From NCBI GenBank assembly GCA_900768185.1, contig CAAGCB010000035.1:1-13595 (forward strand): DNA of 13,595 bases. The letters run 5' to 3'. A program made the position numbers and the translations under genes. The first letter of the stretch is position 1; each line of letters starts with the position of its first letter. Below, piece after piece: positions 6,921 to 13,595 of the stretch. The notes under the pieces were generated by a model. It had not been told where the DNA came from. It searched no databases and worked only from the letters and a program-made list of their open reading frames with translations. The DNA is from Alphaproteobacteria bacterium (GTDB lineage Bacteria; Pseudomonadota; Alphaproteobacteria; CAAGCB01; CAG-977).

Positions 6921-8077
6921 AAAAAAAGTATGCTTTTCTTTTAATCTCGGCTTTGATCGCCGCGGGGGGCGTCTTGCGCGCCAAACATTCGGCAAAGGAC
7001 GAAACGGTTTATGACACGACGACCGTAACGCGCGGGGATTTGCGCGTCGATGTCGCGGCGTCGGGGACGATTCGCCCCGTCAATGTCGTCAGTGTCGGAA
7101 CGCAGGTTTCCGGCATTATCGAAAAAGTGTACGTTGATTACAATTCCGGCGTGAAAAAAGGCGACTTGATCGCAAAACTGGAAACATTCACGCTGGAACA
7201 GGATTTGAACGAAGCGCGCGCCGCCGTCACCGACGCCAAAGCGCGTTTGGATTACGCCGAACTGAACGCGCGGCGGGACAGGGAACTGTTTGAACAAAAC
7301 TTCATTTCCAGCGCCGAACGGGAAAAGTCGGATTTGGAGGTCGTCAACGCGCGCGCGGCTTGCGACAAGGCGGTCGCGCAGGAAAAAAAAGCCAAACGCA
7401 ATCTGGGCTACGCGCGCATCGTTTCGCCCGTCAACGGCACGATTGTCACCAAAAAGGTTGAAGAGGGGCAGACCGTCGCGTCGTCTTTTCAAACCCCCGA
7501 ATTGTTCACAATCGCCGAAGATCTGACAAAAATGCAGATCGAAGCGCAAATTTCCGAAGCGGATATCGGACAAATCAAAGCGGGATTGCCCGTTTCTTTC
7601 ACCGTCGACACTTTTCCCGCCGACGTGTTCAACGGCGTCGTGACCCAGGTTCGTCTGCAACCCGCCGAAACGTCAAACGTCGTGATGTACACGGTAATCG
7701 TTTCCATTTCGAACGACGATTTGCGGTTGTTGCCGGGCATGACGGCTTACATTACCGTCACGGTCGAGGAAAAACGCGATGTTTTGAAACTGCAAAACAC
7801 GGCTTTTCAATTTCGTCCGCCGAAAAAGGATGCGGTCGCCGGCGGTCGGTTGACGAACGAACAGCGTCGAAAAATCATTCAAGAAAGACAATCCCTGAAA
7901 CCGAATCAAGCGATTGTGTACACGCTGAAAAACAATGTTCCCGTCGCCGCGACGGTGACGAAAGGCGTATCAAACCTGATTGAAACGGAAATCGTCGATG
8001 GTTTGAAACAGGGCGACGTCATCGTTTTGGAAGACTTGACCACCGTCGTTCCCAAAAAGCGCAAAGGTCGCCCATGA
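6917..8077 (+). CDS. macA: MacA-type periplasmic adaptor (HlyD/RND membrane fusion family)
   Basis: This 386-aa adaptor links an inner-membrane ABC transporter to the TolC channel. It begins with one membrane anchor (residues about 5-20). A split lipoyl domain follows (about 60-90 and 165-200, with IVSPVNGTIVTKKVEEGQTV closing it), interrupted by a short helical hairpin (about 92-165), then a beta-barrel and a membrane-proximal domain. The hairpin tip carries R120-x3-L124-x6-S131, exactly the RxxxLxxxxxxS motif known for adaptors that dock on TolC. The short hairpin and the C-terminal sequence TAYITVTVEEKRDVL fit MacA better than AcrA. The start ATG overlaps the TolC stop (ATGA), with AGGAT (6905-6909) as a possible binding site. 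The product works as a ring around the MacB dimer and stimulates its ATPase in characterised homologues. Confidence 0.88.
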   Translation: MKKKYAFLLISALIAAGGVLRAKHSAKDETVYDTTTVTRGDLRVDVAASGTIRPVNVVSVGTQVSGIIEKVYVDYNSGVKKGDLIAKLETFTLEQDLNEARAAVTDAKARLDYAELNARRDRELFEQNFISSAEREKSDLEVVNARAACDKAVAQEKKAKRNLGYARIVSPVNGTIVTKKVEEGQTVASSFQTPELFTIAEDLTKMQIEAQISEADIGQIKAGLPVSFTVDTFPADVFNGVVTQVRLQPAETSNVVMYTVIVSISNDDLRLLPGMTAYITVTVEEKRDVLKLQNTAFQFRPPKKDAVAGGRLTNEQRRKIIQERQSLKPNQAIVYTLKNNVPVAATVTKGVSNLIETEIVDGLKQGDVIVLEDLTTVVPKKRKGRP

Positions 8078-8793
8078 CCGGAAAAATCATAGAAATAAAG
8101 GACGTCTGCAAAACCTATTTCATGGCGGGCGGTATGAAGCAAGAGGTGCTGAAGCACATTGATTTCAGCGTTGAATCGGGCGAGTTCGTCGCGATTATGG
8201 GACCGTCCGGCGCGGGCAAATCGACTTTTATGAACATTTTGGGGTGCTTGGACAGACCGACGTCGGGAAGTTACACGCTGGGCGGCAAAGAGGTTTCCGC
8301 CATGAACGACGCCGAATTGGCGCATGTGCGCAACCGAATGATCGGATTTGTGTTTCAGGGATTCAATCTGTTGATGCGCCGTACATTGACGGACAATGTC
8401 GCGTTGCCGTTGCTTTACGCCGATGACGTCCCTAAAGCCGATCGGATCCGCCGCGCGCGGGACAAGCTGGCTTTGGTCGGACTGCGCGGCTTTGTCGACC
8501 GCCTGCCGAACCAGATTTCGGGCGGCATGCAGCAACGCGTCGCGATCGCGCGGGCGCTGATCAACAATCCGGAAGTGATCTTGGCGGACGAACCGACGGG
8601 CAATCTGGACAGCAGGACAAGCGACGAAATTATGCTTTTTTTGCAAAATCTGAATCGTGAAAAGGGCATCACCATCGTTCTGGTCACGCATGAACCCGAC
8701 ATCGCGCTTTACGCCAAACGGCTGGTGCGCGTCGTCGACGGCGGAATTGATTACGACGGCGGCGTTTCGGAATATATGGAGCGTCAAAAATGA
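8074..8793 (+). CDS. macB: MacB-type ABC transporter ATPase subunit
   Basis: This 239-aa cytoplasmic ATPase is of the LolD/MacB class. It has Walker A GPSGAGKST (43-51), Q-loop Gln95 in FVFQGFN, signature ISGGMQQRVAIARA (148-161), Walker B VILADEP (168-174) and the H-loop His206 in VTHEP. All catalytic residues are present; the only oddity is Met instead of the usual Gln at the fifth signature position. In E. coli this domain is fused to the MacB permease; here it is a separate gene, as in many other bacteria. It overlaps macA and the permease gene by ATGA at both ends, and AAAGG (8063-8067) is a suitable binding site. LolD, the lipoprotein-release ATPase, is a close relative, but the MacA and TolC neighbours favour a MacB role. 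Confidence 0.88.
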   Translation: MTGKIIEIKDVCKTYFMAGGMKQEVLKHIDFSVESGEFVAIMGPSGAGKSTFMNILGCLDRPTSGSYTLGGKEVSAMNDAELAHVRNRMIGFVFQGFNLLMRRTLTDNVALPLLYADDVPKADRIRRARDKLALVGLRGFVDRLPNQISGGMQQRVAIARALINNPEVILADEPTGNLDSRTSDEIMLFLQNLNREKGITIVLVTHEPDIALYAKRLVRVVDGGIDYDGGVSEYMERQK

Positions 8794-10007
8794 TGGTCGG
8801 TTCCGTTTTTCGCGAAGCCTGCCTGTCCATGACGGGAAACAAGCTCAGATCTTTTTTGACGACGTTGGGCATCATCATCGGCGTGTGCGCGGTTGTCATC
8901 ATGGTCGCGGCGGGACAGACCGTTCAGAACATTATTCGCGAACGTTTCGTCGCCATGGGGGCTAATTTGCTGATTGTCCGTTCCGAACGTCCCAAGGCGA
9001 CCGTTAAAACCGCGGGACCGACCACGTCAATCACGTTGGACGACGCGCTGGCGATGCGGCGGTTGCGCGGATTGAGCGTCGTCGCTCCCGTTTTGCAGGC
9101 GTCCCAGCAAGCGATCAACGGTCCGAACAACTGGAGCGTTTCAATCATCGGCACGACCCCCGAATACATGGACGCCGCGAACTGGACGATCGATTACGGA
9201 CGCGGACTGGACGCGCAGGACATCAAACGCGGCACGTCGAACGTCGTCATCGGCGCCGAAATCGTGTCGGAACTGTATCCTTATGAAGATCCCGTCGGCA
9301 AGACAATCCGCATCGGCAACCAGCCGTTCAACATCGTCGGCGTTTTAAAGGAAAAAGGATCAAGCTCCGGCGGCGCGAATCAGGATTCGTCCGTAATGAT
9401 GCCGTTGCTGACCGTTCAGCGCCGTTTCAACCGCTATGCCAAGCTGAACGCCGTGAACCATATCGCGGTGAAGTTCGCTGACACGGAAAACATGAATATC
9501 GTCGAACAGCGCATTACGCGATTTTTGCGCGCCCGCCATAAAATCAAAGACGAAGATCCGGACGATTTCCGTATTTTCAATATCGCCGAGTTTGTTGAAA
9601 ACATCAGGCTGATCGGCACCGTCCTGTCGGTTTTGCTGGCGGCGATCGCGTCTGTTTCGCTGGTGGTCGGGGCGATCGGCATCGTGAACATGATGCTGGT
9701 GTCCGTTACGGAACGCACGCGTGAAATCGGAATCCGCAAAGCTTTGGGGGCGCCGAACGGCTGGATCATGCTGCAGTTTTTATTTGAAGCCGTGCTGATT
9801 TCGCTGGCGGGCGGAGTGATCGGACTGGTTTCGGGCATCGGACTGTCACAGTTGGGCGGTCTGATTTTCAACGTTGATGTGCCGTTCAGTCCGTGGTCGC
9901 TTGTTCTGTCGTTCGGCGTCGCTCTGTTTGTCGGCGTCGTTTCGGGTGTTTTTCCCGCGTACAAGGCGATGAAGCTGGATCCGATCGAGGCTTTGCGATA
10001 CCAATAG
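8790..10007 (+). CDS. macB: MacB-type ABC transporter permease (FtsX/MacB_PCD)
   Basis: This 405-aa inner-membrane permease has the MacB arrangement: one helix near the N-terminus (about 22-41, TTLGIIIGVCAVVIMVAAG), a large periplasmic core domain (about 42-270), then three helices (about 275-305, 328-352 and 369-390). SVTERTREIGIRKALGA after the second helix is the FtsX-family coupling segment that contacts the ATPase, and the protein ends in the usual AYKAMKLDPIEALRYQ. It dimerises and drives substrate from the periplasm into TolC by mechanotransmission in studied homologues. GGAG (8778-8781) precedes ATG 8790; a second ATG follows at once, so the exact first residue is uncertain by one. 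It is the last gene of the tolC-macA-macB transcript; I see no clear intrinsic terminator after it. Confidence 0.88.
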   Translation: MMVGSVFREACLSMTGNKLRSFLTTLGIIIGVCAVVIMVAAGQTVQNIIRERFVAMGANLLIVRSERPKATVKTAGPTTSITLDDALAMRRLRGLSVVAPVLQASQQAINGPNNWSVSIIGTTPEYMDAANWTIDYGRGLDAQDIKRGTSNVVIGAEIVSELYPYEDPVGKTIRIGNQPFNIVGVLKEKGSSSGGANQDSSVMMPLLTVQRRFNRYAKLNAVNHIAVKFADTENMNIVEQRITRFLRARHKIKDEDPDDFRIFNIAEFVENIRLIGTVLSVLLAAIASVSLVVGAIGIVNMMLVSVTERTREIGIRKALGAPNGWIMLQFLFEAVLISLAGGVIGLVSGIGLSQLGGLIFNVDVPFSPWSLVLSFGVALFVGVVSGVFPAYKAMKLDPIEALRYQ

Positions 10008-10029
10008 GCGTAAATTTTATTAAAACCGG

Positions 10030-10058
10030 TTGATTTCGGTTCGCGGACGGTGTACAAA
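10030..10058 (+). promoter_or_regulatory. candidate promoter of the rplY operon
   Basis: TTGATT (10030-10035) and TACAAA (10053-10058) are separated by 17 bases and agree with the sigma70 consensus at four of six positions each. Transcription would start near 10065, just before the first leader hairpin at 10067. The position makes sense for an untranslated leader of about 80 bases ahead of the L25 gene. Confidence 0.4.
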
Positions 10059-10066
10059 GTAAAAGC

Positions 10067-10120
10067 TTTCCGCGTTGTGCGGGAAACAACGGTTCAGGCA
10101 CCCCTGGAGGCAGAACCGTT
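10067..10120 (+). promoter_or_regulatory. double-hairpin mRNA leader of rplY, candidate autoregulatory element
   Basis: Two stems lie back to back in the L25 leader. The first pairs TTTCCGC (10067-10073) with GCGGGAA (10079-10085), including one G-U pair, around a 5-base loop. The second pairs AACGGTTC (10088-10095) perfectly with GAACCGTT (10113-10120). Its 17-base loop contains a direct repeat, AGGCA (10096-10100 and 10108-10112), flanking CCCCTGG. Ribosomal protein genes are often controlled by such leaders, and L25 is an RNA-binding protein, so feedback control is plausible but inferred. The second stem is followed by only four T residues, so it is a poor simple terminator. Confidence 0.4.
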
Positions 10121-10145
10121 TTCAATTCAAAAGGATTAAAATTCT

Positions 10146-10796
10146 ATGGCTAAAATTACTTCCATTCGCGTTAATGAACGCAATACGGCAGGTAAGGGGG
10201 CGGCTCGCGCGGAACGTCGCGCGGGGTTAATTCCCGGTGTTATCTACGGTGAAAAGAAAGAACCCGTGATGTTCTCGATTTCCGCTTTGGATTTGGACGC
10301 GCAGATGCGCCAGAAAGGTTTCTGGACCCGTCAGTTCGAAATCGAAGTCGGTAAAAACAAGTATCACGCCATTTGTCAGGACATTCAGACGCACCCGATT
10401 ACGGATCGTCCGATTCATATCGATTTCCTGCGCGTTTCCGAAAACACGGAATTGCAGATTGAAGTCCCCGTCATGTACGAAAACGAACTGTCCTGCCCGG
10501 GTATGAAGCTGGGCGGCGTTCTGAACGCCATTTATCGTACGATTGACGTGATGTGCAAACCCAAAAATATTCCCGAAACCCTGTTCGTGGATCTGTCCGG
10601 TTTGAACATCGGCGACGTCGTCAAAATGTCCGATATCAAGTTCCCCGCCGGCGTCAAACCCGTCGAAGATTTGGATACCACGATTGCCGCGATCGCCGCG
10701 CCGTCCGATGACGTCGTCGCCGACGAAACGCCCGCCCCCGCGGCTGATGCCGCCGCGCCCGCCGCAGCTCCCGCTGCTCCCGTTGCCAAAGCGTAA
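10146..10796 (+). CDS. rplY: 50S ribosomal protein L25, CTC/TL5 form
   Basis: This 216-aa protein of the large ribosomal subunit binds loop E of 5S rRNA. The N-terminal half (residues 1-95) is the L25 beta-barrel, with AERRAGLIPGVIYG (20-33) and HPITDRPIHIDFLRV (82-96), both typical. The C-terminal half is the extra TL5/CTC domain (about 100-185), containing CPGMKLGGVL and LDTTIAAIAAP. The long form, as opposed to the ~95-aa E. coli form, is the usual one in Alphaproteobacteria. An alanine/proline-rich tail of about 30 residues ends the protein and is probably disordered. AAGGA (10131-10135) lies upstream of ATG 10146 at a slightly long spacing. It is the first gene of a tight operon with pth, ychF and trmL. 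Confidence 0.95.
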   Translation: MAKITSIRVNERNTAGKGAARAERRAGLIPGVIYGEKKEPVMFSISALDLDAQMRQKGFWTRQFEIEVGKNKYHAICQDIQTHPITDRPIHIDFLRVSENTELQIEVPVMYENELSCPGMKLGGVLNAIYRTIDVMCKPKNIPETLFVDLSGLNIGDVVKMSDIKFPAGVKPVEDLDTTIAAIAAPSDDVVADETPAPAADAAAPAAAPAAPVAKA

Positions 10797-10812
10797 TCAA
10801 GGGTGATTGTCG

Positions 10813-11382
10813 ATGTTTTTGGTTGTCGGGCTGGGTAATCCGGGATCGGAATACAAAGGCAATCGGCATAATGTGGGATTTATGGCGGCGGACGAATTGT
10901 TCCGCCGCTATAATTTTGCTCCGTGGCGCGCGCGCTTCAACGCCGAAACGGCGGAGGGAGCCATCGACGGACGGAAAGTTTTGCTGATGAAACCGCAGAC
11001 TTTCATGAACAATTCGGGGCAAGCCGTTCAGGCGGCAATGGCTTTTTACAAGATTCCCGTCAAAGATGTCGTCGTTATGCACGACGAAATGGACGTTCCC
11101 GTCGGGAAAATCAAAGCCAAGGTCGGCGGCGGCGCGGGCGGTCACAACGGGCTGAAAAGCGTTGACGCGCATTGTACCGCCGATTACGCGCGCGTGCGCA
11201 TCGGGACGGGGCGTCCCGCCGATAAAGATCAGGTCGTTAATTGGGTCTTGTCGAATTTTTCAAAAACCGACAAAGAAATCATTGACGCCGAATTGGAACG
11301 CGTCGCGGACGTTTTTCCGTATTTGCTGGCGCAGGGGACGGGCGAATTCACGTCGCGTCTGGCTCAGCTTCAGAAAGGATAG
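10813..11382 (+). CDS. pth: peptidyl-tRNA hydrolase
   Basis: This 189-aa cytoplasmic esterase, of normal length, cleaves peptidyl-tRNA released from stalled ribosomes and so recycles tRNA. The core motifs are all present: GLGNPG (6-11), the catalytic histidine His19 in NRHNVGF, KPQTFMNNSG (60-69), Asp91 in MHDEMD, and GGGAGGHNGLKS with the tRNA-binding Asn. ATG 10813 gives the standard N-terminus MFLVVGLGNPG, with AAGGG (10799-10803) as binding site; the in-frame TTG at 10807 would only add two residues. The gap to rplY is 16 bases and to ychF 3 bases, so the genes are almost certainly co-transcribed. The rplY-pth pairing is common in bacteria and links translation quality control to ribosome synthesis. 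Confidence 0.95.
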   Translation: MFLVVGLGNPGSEYKGNRHNVGFMAADELFRRYNFAPWRARFNAETAEGAIDGRKVLLMKPQTFMNNSGQAVQAAMAFYKIPVKDVVVMHDEMDVPVGKIKAKVGGGAGGHNGLKSVDAHCTADYARVRIGTGRPADKDQVVNWVLSNFSKTDKEIIDAELERVADVFPYLLAQGTGEFTSRLAQLQKG

Positions 11383-11385
11383 AAA

Positions 11386-12489
11386 ATGGGATTTAACTGC
11401 GGAATCGTAGGGTTGCCGAATGTCGGCAAATCGACTTTGTTCAACGCGTTGACGTCAACGATGGCGGCGCAGGCGGCGAATTACCCGTTTTGCACGATAG
11501 AACCGAACGTCGGGCGTGTCGCCGTTCCCGATCCGCGGTTGAAAATCCTGTCCGAACTGGCGGATTCCAAGCAAACGATTTACACGCAGCTGGAATTTGT
11601 CGATATCGCCGGACTGGTCAAGGGCGCGTCTCGCGGCGAAGGGCTGGGCAACCAGTTTCTGGCGTCGATTCGCGAAGTCGATGCGATCGTCCATGTTTTG
11701 CGTTGTTTTGAAGACGGCGACATCACGCACGTCGAAGGGTCGATCGATCCCGTGCGCGATGCGGAAACGATTGAAACCGAATTGATGCTGGCGGATTTGG
11801 ACAGTCTGGAACGCCGCATCGTTCCGTTTGAAAAGAAAGCCCGCGCCGGTGAAAAAGAAGGCAAGGAAATGGTCGCCGTCATGCAGCCCGTTCTGGACGC
11901 TTTGCGCGACGGCAAACCCGCCCGCACGGTTCGTTTCGACGACGAAGAACAGCAAAAACTGTACAAACAACTGTTTTTGCTGACCTCCAAACCCGTCTTA
12001 TACGTCTGCAACGTGGACGAAAGTTCCGCCGCAACGGGCAACGAATTTTCCAAACGCGTTTTTGAAATGGCTGAAAAGCAGGGCAATCAGGCGGTCGTTA
12101 TTTCCGCCGCGATTGAATCCGAGGTCGCTTTGCTGGAAGATCCGGTGGAACAAAAGGAATTTTTGGAAACGCTGGGGCTGGAGGAAACGGGATTGAACCG
12201 CGTTATCGCCGCGGGATACAAGCTGTTGAAATTGAAAACGTTTTTTACCGTCGGTCCCAAGGAATCGCGCGCGTGGACGATTCGCGACGGCATGACCGCT
12301 CCGCAGGCGGCGGGCGTGATCCATTCGGATTTTGAAAAGGGATTCATTCGCGCCGAAGTTATTTCCTACGACGATTTCATCGCATGCAAAAGCGAAGCCA
12401 AAGCCCGCGAATTGGGCAAGTTGCGCGCCGAAGGCAAAACCTACGTCATGCAGGACGGCGATATCTGTCACTTTCTGTTTAACGTCTAG
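11386..12489 (+). CDS. ychF: redox-regulated ATPase YchF (OBG-family)
   Basis: This 367-aa P-loop NTPase of the Obg family binds ribosomes and hydrolyses ATP rather than GTP in characterised members. Walker A is GLPNVGKST (9-17), DIAGLVKGA is the G3 region, and the G4 position reads NVDE (209-212), the NxxE form in place of NKxD that explains adenine preference. A coiled-coil insertion (around residues 125-185, KKARAGEKEGKE region) follows the G domain. The C-terminus is a TGS domain ending in VMQDGDICHFLFNV, as in nearly all YchF proteins. AAAGGA (11374-11379) is a good binding site for ATG 11386, directly after the pth stop. Homologues respond to oxidative stress, which cannot be judged here. 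Confidence 0.96.
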   Translation: MGFNCGIVGLPNVGKSTLFNALTSTMAAQAANYPFCTIEPNVGRVAVPDPRLKILSELADSKQTIYTQLEFVDIAGLVKGASRGEGLGNQFLASIREVDAIVHVLRCFEDGDITHVEGSIDPVRDAETIETELMLADLDSLERRIVPFEKKARAGEKEGKEMVAVMQPVLDALRDGKPARTVRFDDEEQQKLYKQLFLLTSKPVLYVCNVDESSAATGNEFSKRVFEMAEKQGNQAVVISAAIESEVALLEDPVEQKEFLETLGLEETGLNRVIAAGYKLLKLKTFFTVGPKESRAWTIRDGMTAPQAAGVIHSDFEKGFIRAEVISYDDFIACKSEAKARELGKLRAEGKTYVMQDGDICHFLFNV

Positions 12490-12500
12490 GGACGGGCGCG

Positions 12501-12956
12501 ATGCGTCTGGCTTTGTTTGAACCCGACATTCCGCAAAACACGGGAACGCTGTTGCGTTTGGCGGCGTGTTTCAATCTGCCCGTCGACATTATCGAACCGT
12601 GCGGTTTTGTTTTCAATGATCAGAAAATGCGCCGCGCGGGCATGGACTATTTGGATATCGTCGATTGTATCCGTCACGATTCGTGGGAAAAGTTTTACGC
12701 GCAACACACGGGGCGGATTGTCCTGCTGACAACCAAAGGGTCGGAACCGTATCACAAATTCACGTTCAAGGACGACGATATTTTGTTGTTGGGACGCGAA
12801 AGCGCGGGCGTTCCCGATTATGTGCATCACGCCGCCGACGCGCGTCTGCGTATCCCGATGCGCCCCGAAGCGCGGTCGATCAACGTCGCCGTATCGGGCG
12901 CGATCGTGCTGGGCGAGGCTTTGCGTCAAACGCATGTCTACGATTCGTTGAAATAA
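12501..12956 (+). CDS. trmL: tRNA (cytidine(34)-2'-O)-methyltransferase TrmL
   Basis: This 151-aa SPOUT-class methyltransferase transfers a methyl group from S-adenosylmethionine to the 2'-O of the wobble base in certain leucine tRNAs. It is the minimal SpoU/TrmL form. The N-terminus is ALFEPDIPQNTGTLLRLAA (residues 4-22), where PQNTG is family-typical. The knotted SAM-binding region comprises LLLGRESAGVP (94-104), RIPMRPEARSINVAVSGAI (115-133) and the final helix. AGGGA (12488-12492), overlapping the ychF stop codon, is the binding site, and the gap between the genes is 11 bases, so it is likely the last gene of the rplY operon. The length matches known TrmL (YibK) proteins. Another SpoU specificity is possible but less likely for such a short form. 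Confidence 0.92.
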   Translation: MRLALFEPDIPQNTGTLLRLAACFNLPVDIIEPCGFVFNDQKMRRAGMDYLDIVDCIRHDSWEKFYAQHTGRIVLLTTKGSEPYHKFTFKDDDILLLGRESAGVPDYVHHAADARLRIPMRPEARSINVAVSGAIVLGEALRQTHVYDSLK

Positions 12957-12994
12957 AAGATCTCGATTGCCCGCCGGACAGGTGTGGAATAAAT

Positions 12995-13024
12995 CGTCTT
13001 TTGTTTTAACAAAAAAGGACGTTT
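12995..13024 (+). terminator. weak candidate terminator after trmL
   Basis: CGTCTTTTGTT (12995-13005) pairs with AACAAAA (13008-13014, counting the A-run) and GACG (13018-13021) around a bulge, and is followed by only three T residues. The stem is AT-rich and the tail short, so it would be inefficient. It is the only hairpin I found after the operon in the 231-base gap before the next gene. The rest of that gap (about 13025-13140) shows no tRNA or gene I could support. Confidence 0.25.
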
Positions 13025-13145
13025 AATAACGAAAGAATCTTTGTTCGCGGCTGTGTCGCCGTGCCGCTTTGTCCGTCGCCGCCGCGAAAACCCGATCCGA
13101 GGAATTATCGCGCGCGTAGAAATCGCTTTTTCTCCCGCCGAAGTG

Positions 13146-13154
13146 TGCTAACAT
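13146..13154 (+). promoter_or_regulatory. candidate extended -10 promoter element
   Basis: TG-C-TAACAT (13146-13154) has the TGn extension and a -10 box matching the consensus at four of six bases. No good -35 box lies upstream (the position holds CTTTTT), which is tolerated in extended -10 promoters. Transcription would begin near 13161, inside the inverted repeat and about 27 bases before the GTG start of the lipoprotein gene. Confidence 0.35.
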
Positions 13155-13171
13155 AGCCGAAAGTCTATGTT
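13150..13171. repeat. inverted repeat AACATAG-N8-CTATGTT, candidate operator
   Basis: Two perfect 7-base arms (13150-13156 and 13165-13171) are separated by eight bases. The repeat overlaps the probable -10 box and transcription start and ends just before the ribosome binding site. It could be a repressor operator, or, if transcribed, a hairpin near the mRNA 5' end. A 22-base palindrome with AT-rich arms fits a dimeric helix-turn-helix site. No regulator gene is in view. Confidence 0.4.
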
Positions 13172-13187
13172 GATAAAGGAAAAAGCC

Positions 13188-13595
13188 GTGAAAAACCGCC
13201 GTCCGCATTTCGTGTTTTTTCTGTTTTTGGCGTTGGCGGGTTGTCAGCTGGCGACGGTGCGGGAAACGGACGTGACGTTTGACGCCATGTTGCGTCGCGC
13301 TCCGGCGGTCAAGACGGCGGTGATCCATCTGCTCAACGCGGATTTAACGGCGAACGACATAGAATATTTGCAGTTTTACGACCGTTTAAAGCCCGTTTTG
13401 GAATCGAACGGCTACCGCCTGACATCGCCCGCCGCGGTGATTTTGCGCTTGAAATTCGGGGTTGAAAAGGTCGGCACGGCGTCGGTCAAAAGCGACATCG
13501 TGACGCCGGACATTGATTTGGGGGACGAATACACGACGCCGAAAACGCTGTACGATCGGCGCGCGGTTTATGACAAATACATCGCGCTGACGGCG
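13188..13595 (+). CDS. hypothetical lipoprotein, partial (3' end outside the window)
   Basis: This frame opens at GTG 13188 and stays open for 136 codons to the right edge. AAGGA (13176-13180) is an ideal binding site seven bases upstream, which fixes the unusual GTG start. The N-terminus is a lipoprotein signal: basic KNRR, hydrophobic FVFFLFLALA, and lipobox LAGC with Cys19. The mature part begins with a FDAMLRRAP segment, then VIHLLNADLTAND, YDRLKPVLESNGYRL and AAVILRLKFGVEKVG. The pattern of a short strand, a helix ending in Gly-Tyr and an alternating strand recalls DUF4136-type lipoproteins, but this is a loose resemblance and no function is known to me. It should sit in the periplasm, attached to the inner or outer membrane. 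Confidence 0.7.
   Translation, partial: MKNRRPHFVFFLFLALAGCQLATVRETDVTFDAMLRRAPAVKTAVIHLLNADLTANDIEYLQFYDRLKPVLESNGYRLTSPAAVILRLKFGVEKVGTASVKSDIVTPDIDLGDEYTTPKTLYDRRAVYDKYIALTA

Noticed and set aside
6941..7660. Long minus-strand open frame opposite macA (239 codons)
   Set aside because: Composition is a mirror of the MacA coding strand, with no domain and no upstream expression signals.
7906..8787. Long minus-strand open frame opposite the MacB ATPase gene (293 codons)
   Set aside because: It is antisense to a gene with all ABC motifs, its product matches nothing recognisable, and it follows from the codon bias of the real gene.
13023..13154. Minus-strand frame of about 43 codons in the gap after trmL
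   Set aside because: No ribosome binding site or promoter on that strand, and it overlaps the upstream signals of the lipoprotein gene.
1..13595. CRISPR arrays, insertion sequences, tRNA or rRNA genes
   Set aside because: No regularly spaced repeats, transposase motifs, cloverleaf sequences or rRNA signatures were seen on either strand.

Overview
The window looks like chromosomal DNA of a Gram-negative bacterium, most likely an alphaproteobacterium. The cell plan comes from a TolC-type outer-membrane channel, a MacA-type periplasmic adaptor and two lipoproteins. The lineage is inferred from the order L25 (CTC/TL5 form) - peptidyl-tRNA hydrolase - YchF, which is common in Alphaproteobacteria. 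The fructokinase and its MFS permease resemble sugar-use genes of gut Bacteroidetes, so a host-associated lineage is possible, but nothing here proves it. There are no rRNA or tRNA genes, CRISPR arrays, transposases or phage genes.

Layout. Positions 1-520: a strong intrinsic terminator for an upstream gene (44-75), then a near-consensus sigma70-type promoter (197-225) that fires into a 55-codon open frame with a ribosome binding site (254-421). Positions 521-2568: a two-gene sugar unit, fructokinase plus FHS-type MFS permease, joined by an ATGA overlap. Positions 2641-4011: a MATE efflux pump. Positions 3998-5476, minus strand: an alkaline-phosphatase-fold lipoprotein that has lost nearly all catalytic and metal-binding residues; its 3' end overlaps the MATE gene by 14 bp. 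Positions 5544-10007: a four-gene tripartite export operon (TolC, MacA, MacB ATPase, MacB permease), with ATGA overlaps at all three junctions. Positions 10146-12956: a translation-related operon, rplY-pth-ychF-trmL, preceded by a structured leader. Positions 13188-13595: the start of a lipoprotein gene that runs off the window, preceded by an inverted repeat overlapping its probable promoter.

How the genes fit together. The permease and kinase would import a hexose, probably fructose, and phosphorylate it. TolC, MacA and the split MacB make a complete pump driven by cytoplasmic ATP that expels substrates across the outer membrane; the adaptor carries an RxxxLxxxxxxS motif suited to docking on TolC. 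MATE adds a separate ion-driven efflux route. The last operon groups 5S-rRNA binding, peptidyl-tRNA recycling, a ribosome-associated ATPase and wobble-base methylation.

Most of the window is ordinary. The points most worth a second look are the apparently dead alkaline phosphatase, the small open frame behind a very good promoter, the double-hairpin leader before rplY, and the palindrome at the last lipoprotein gene.
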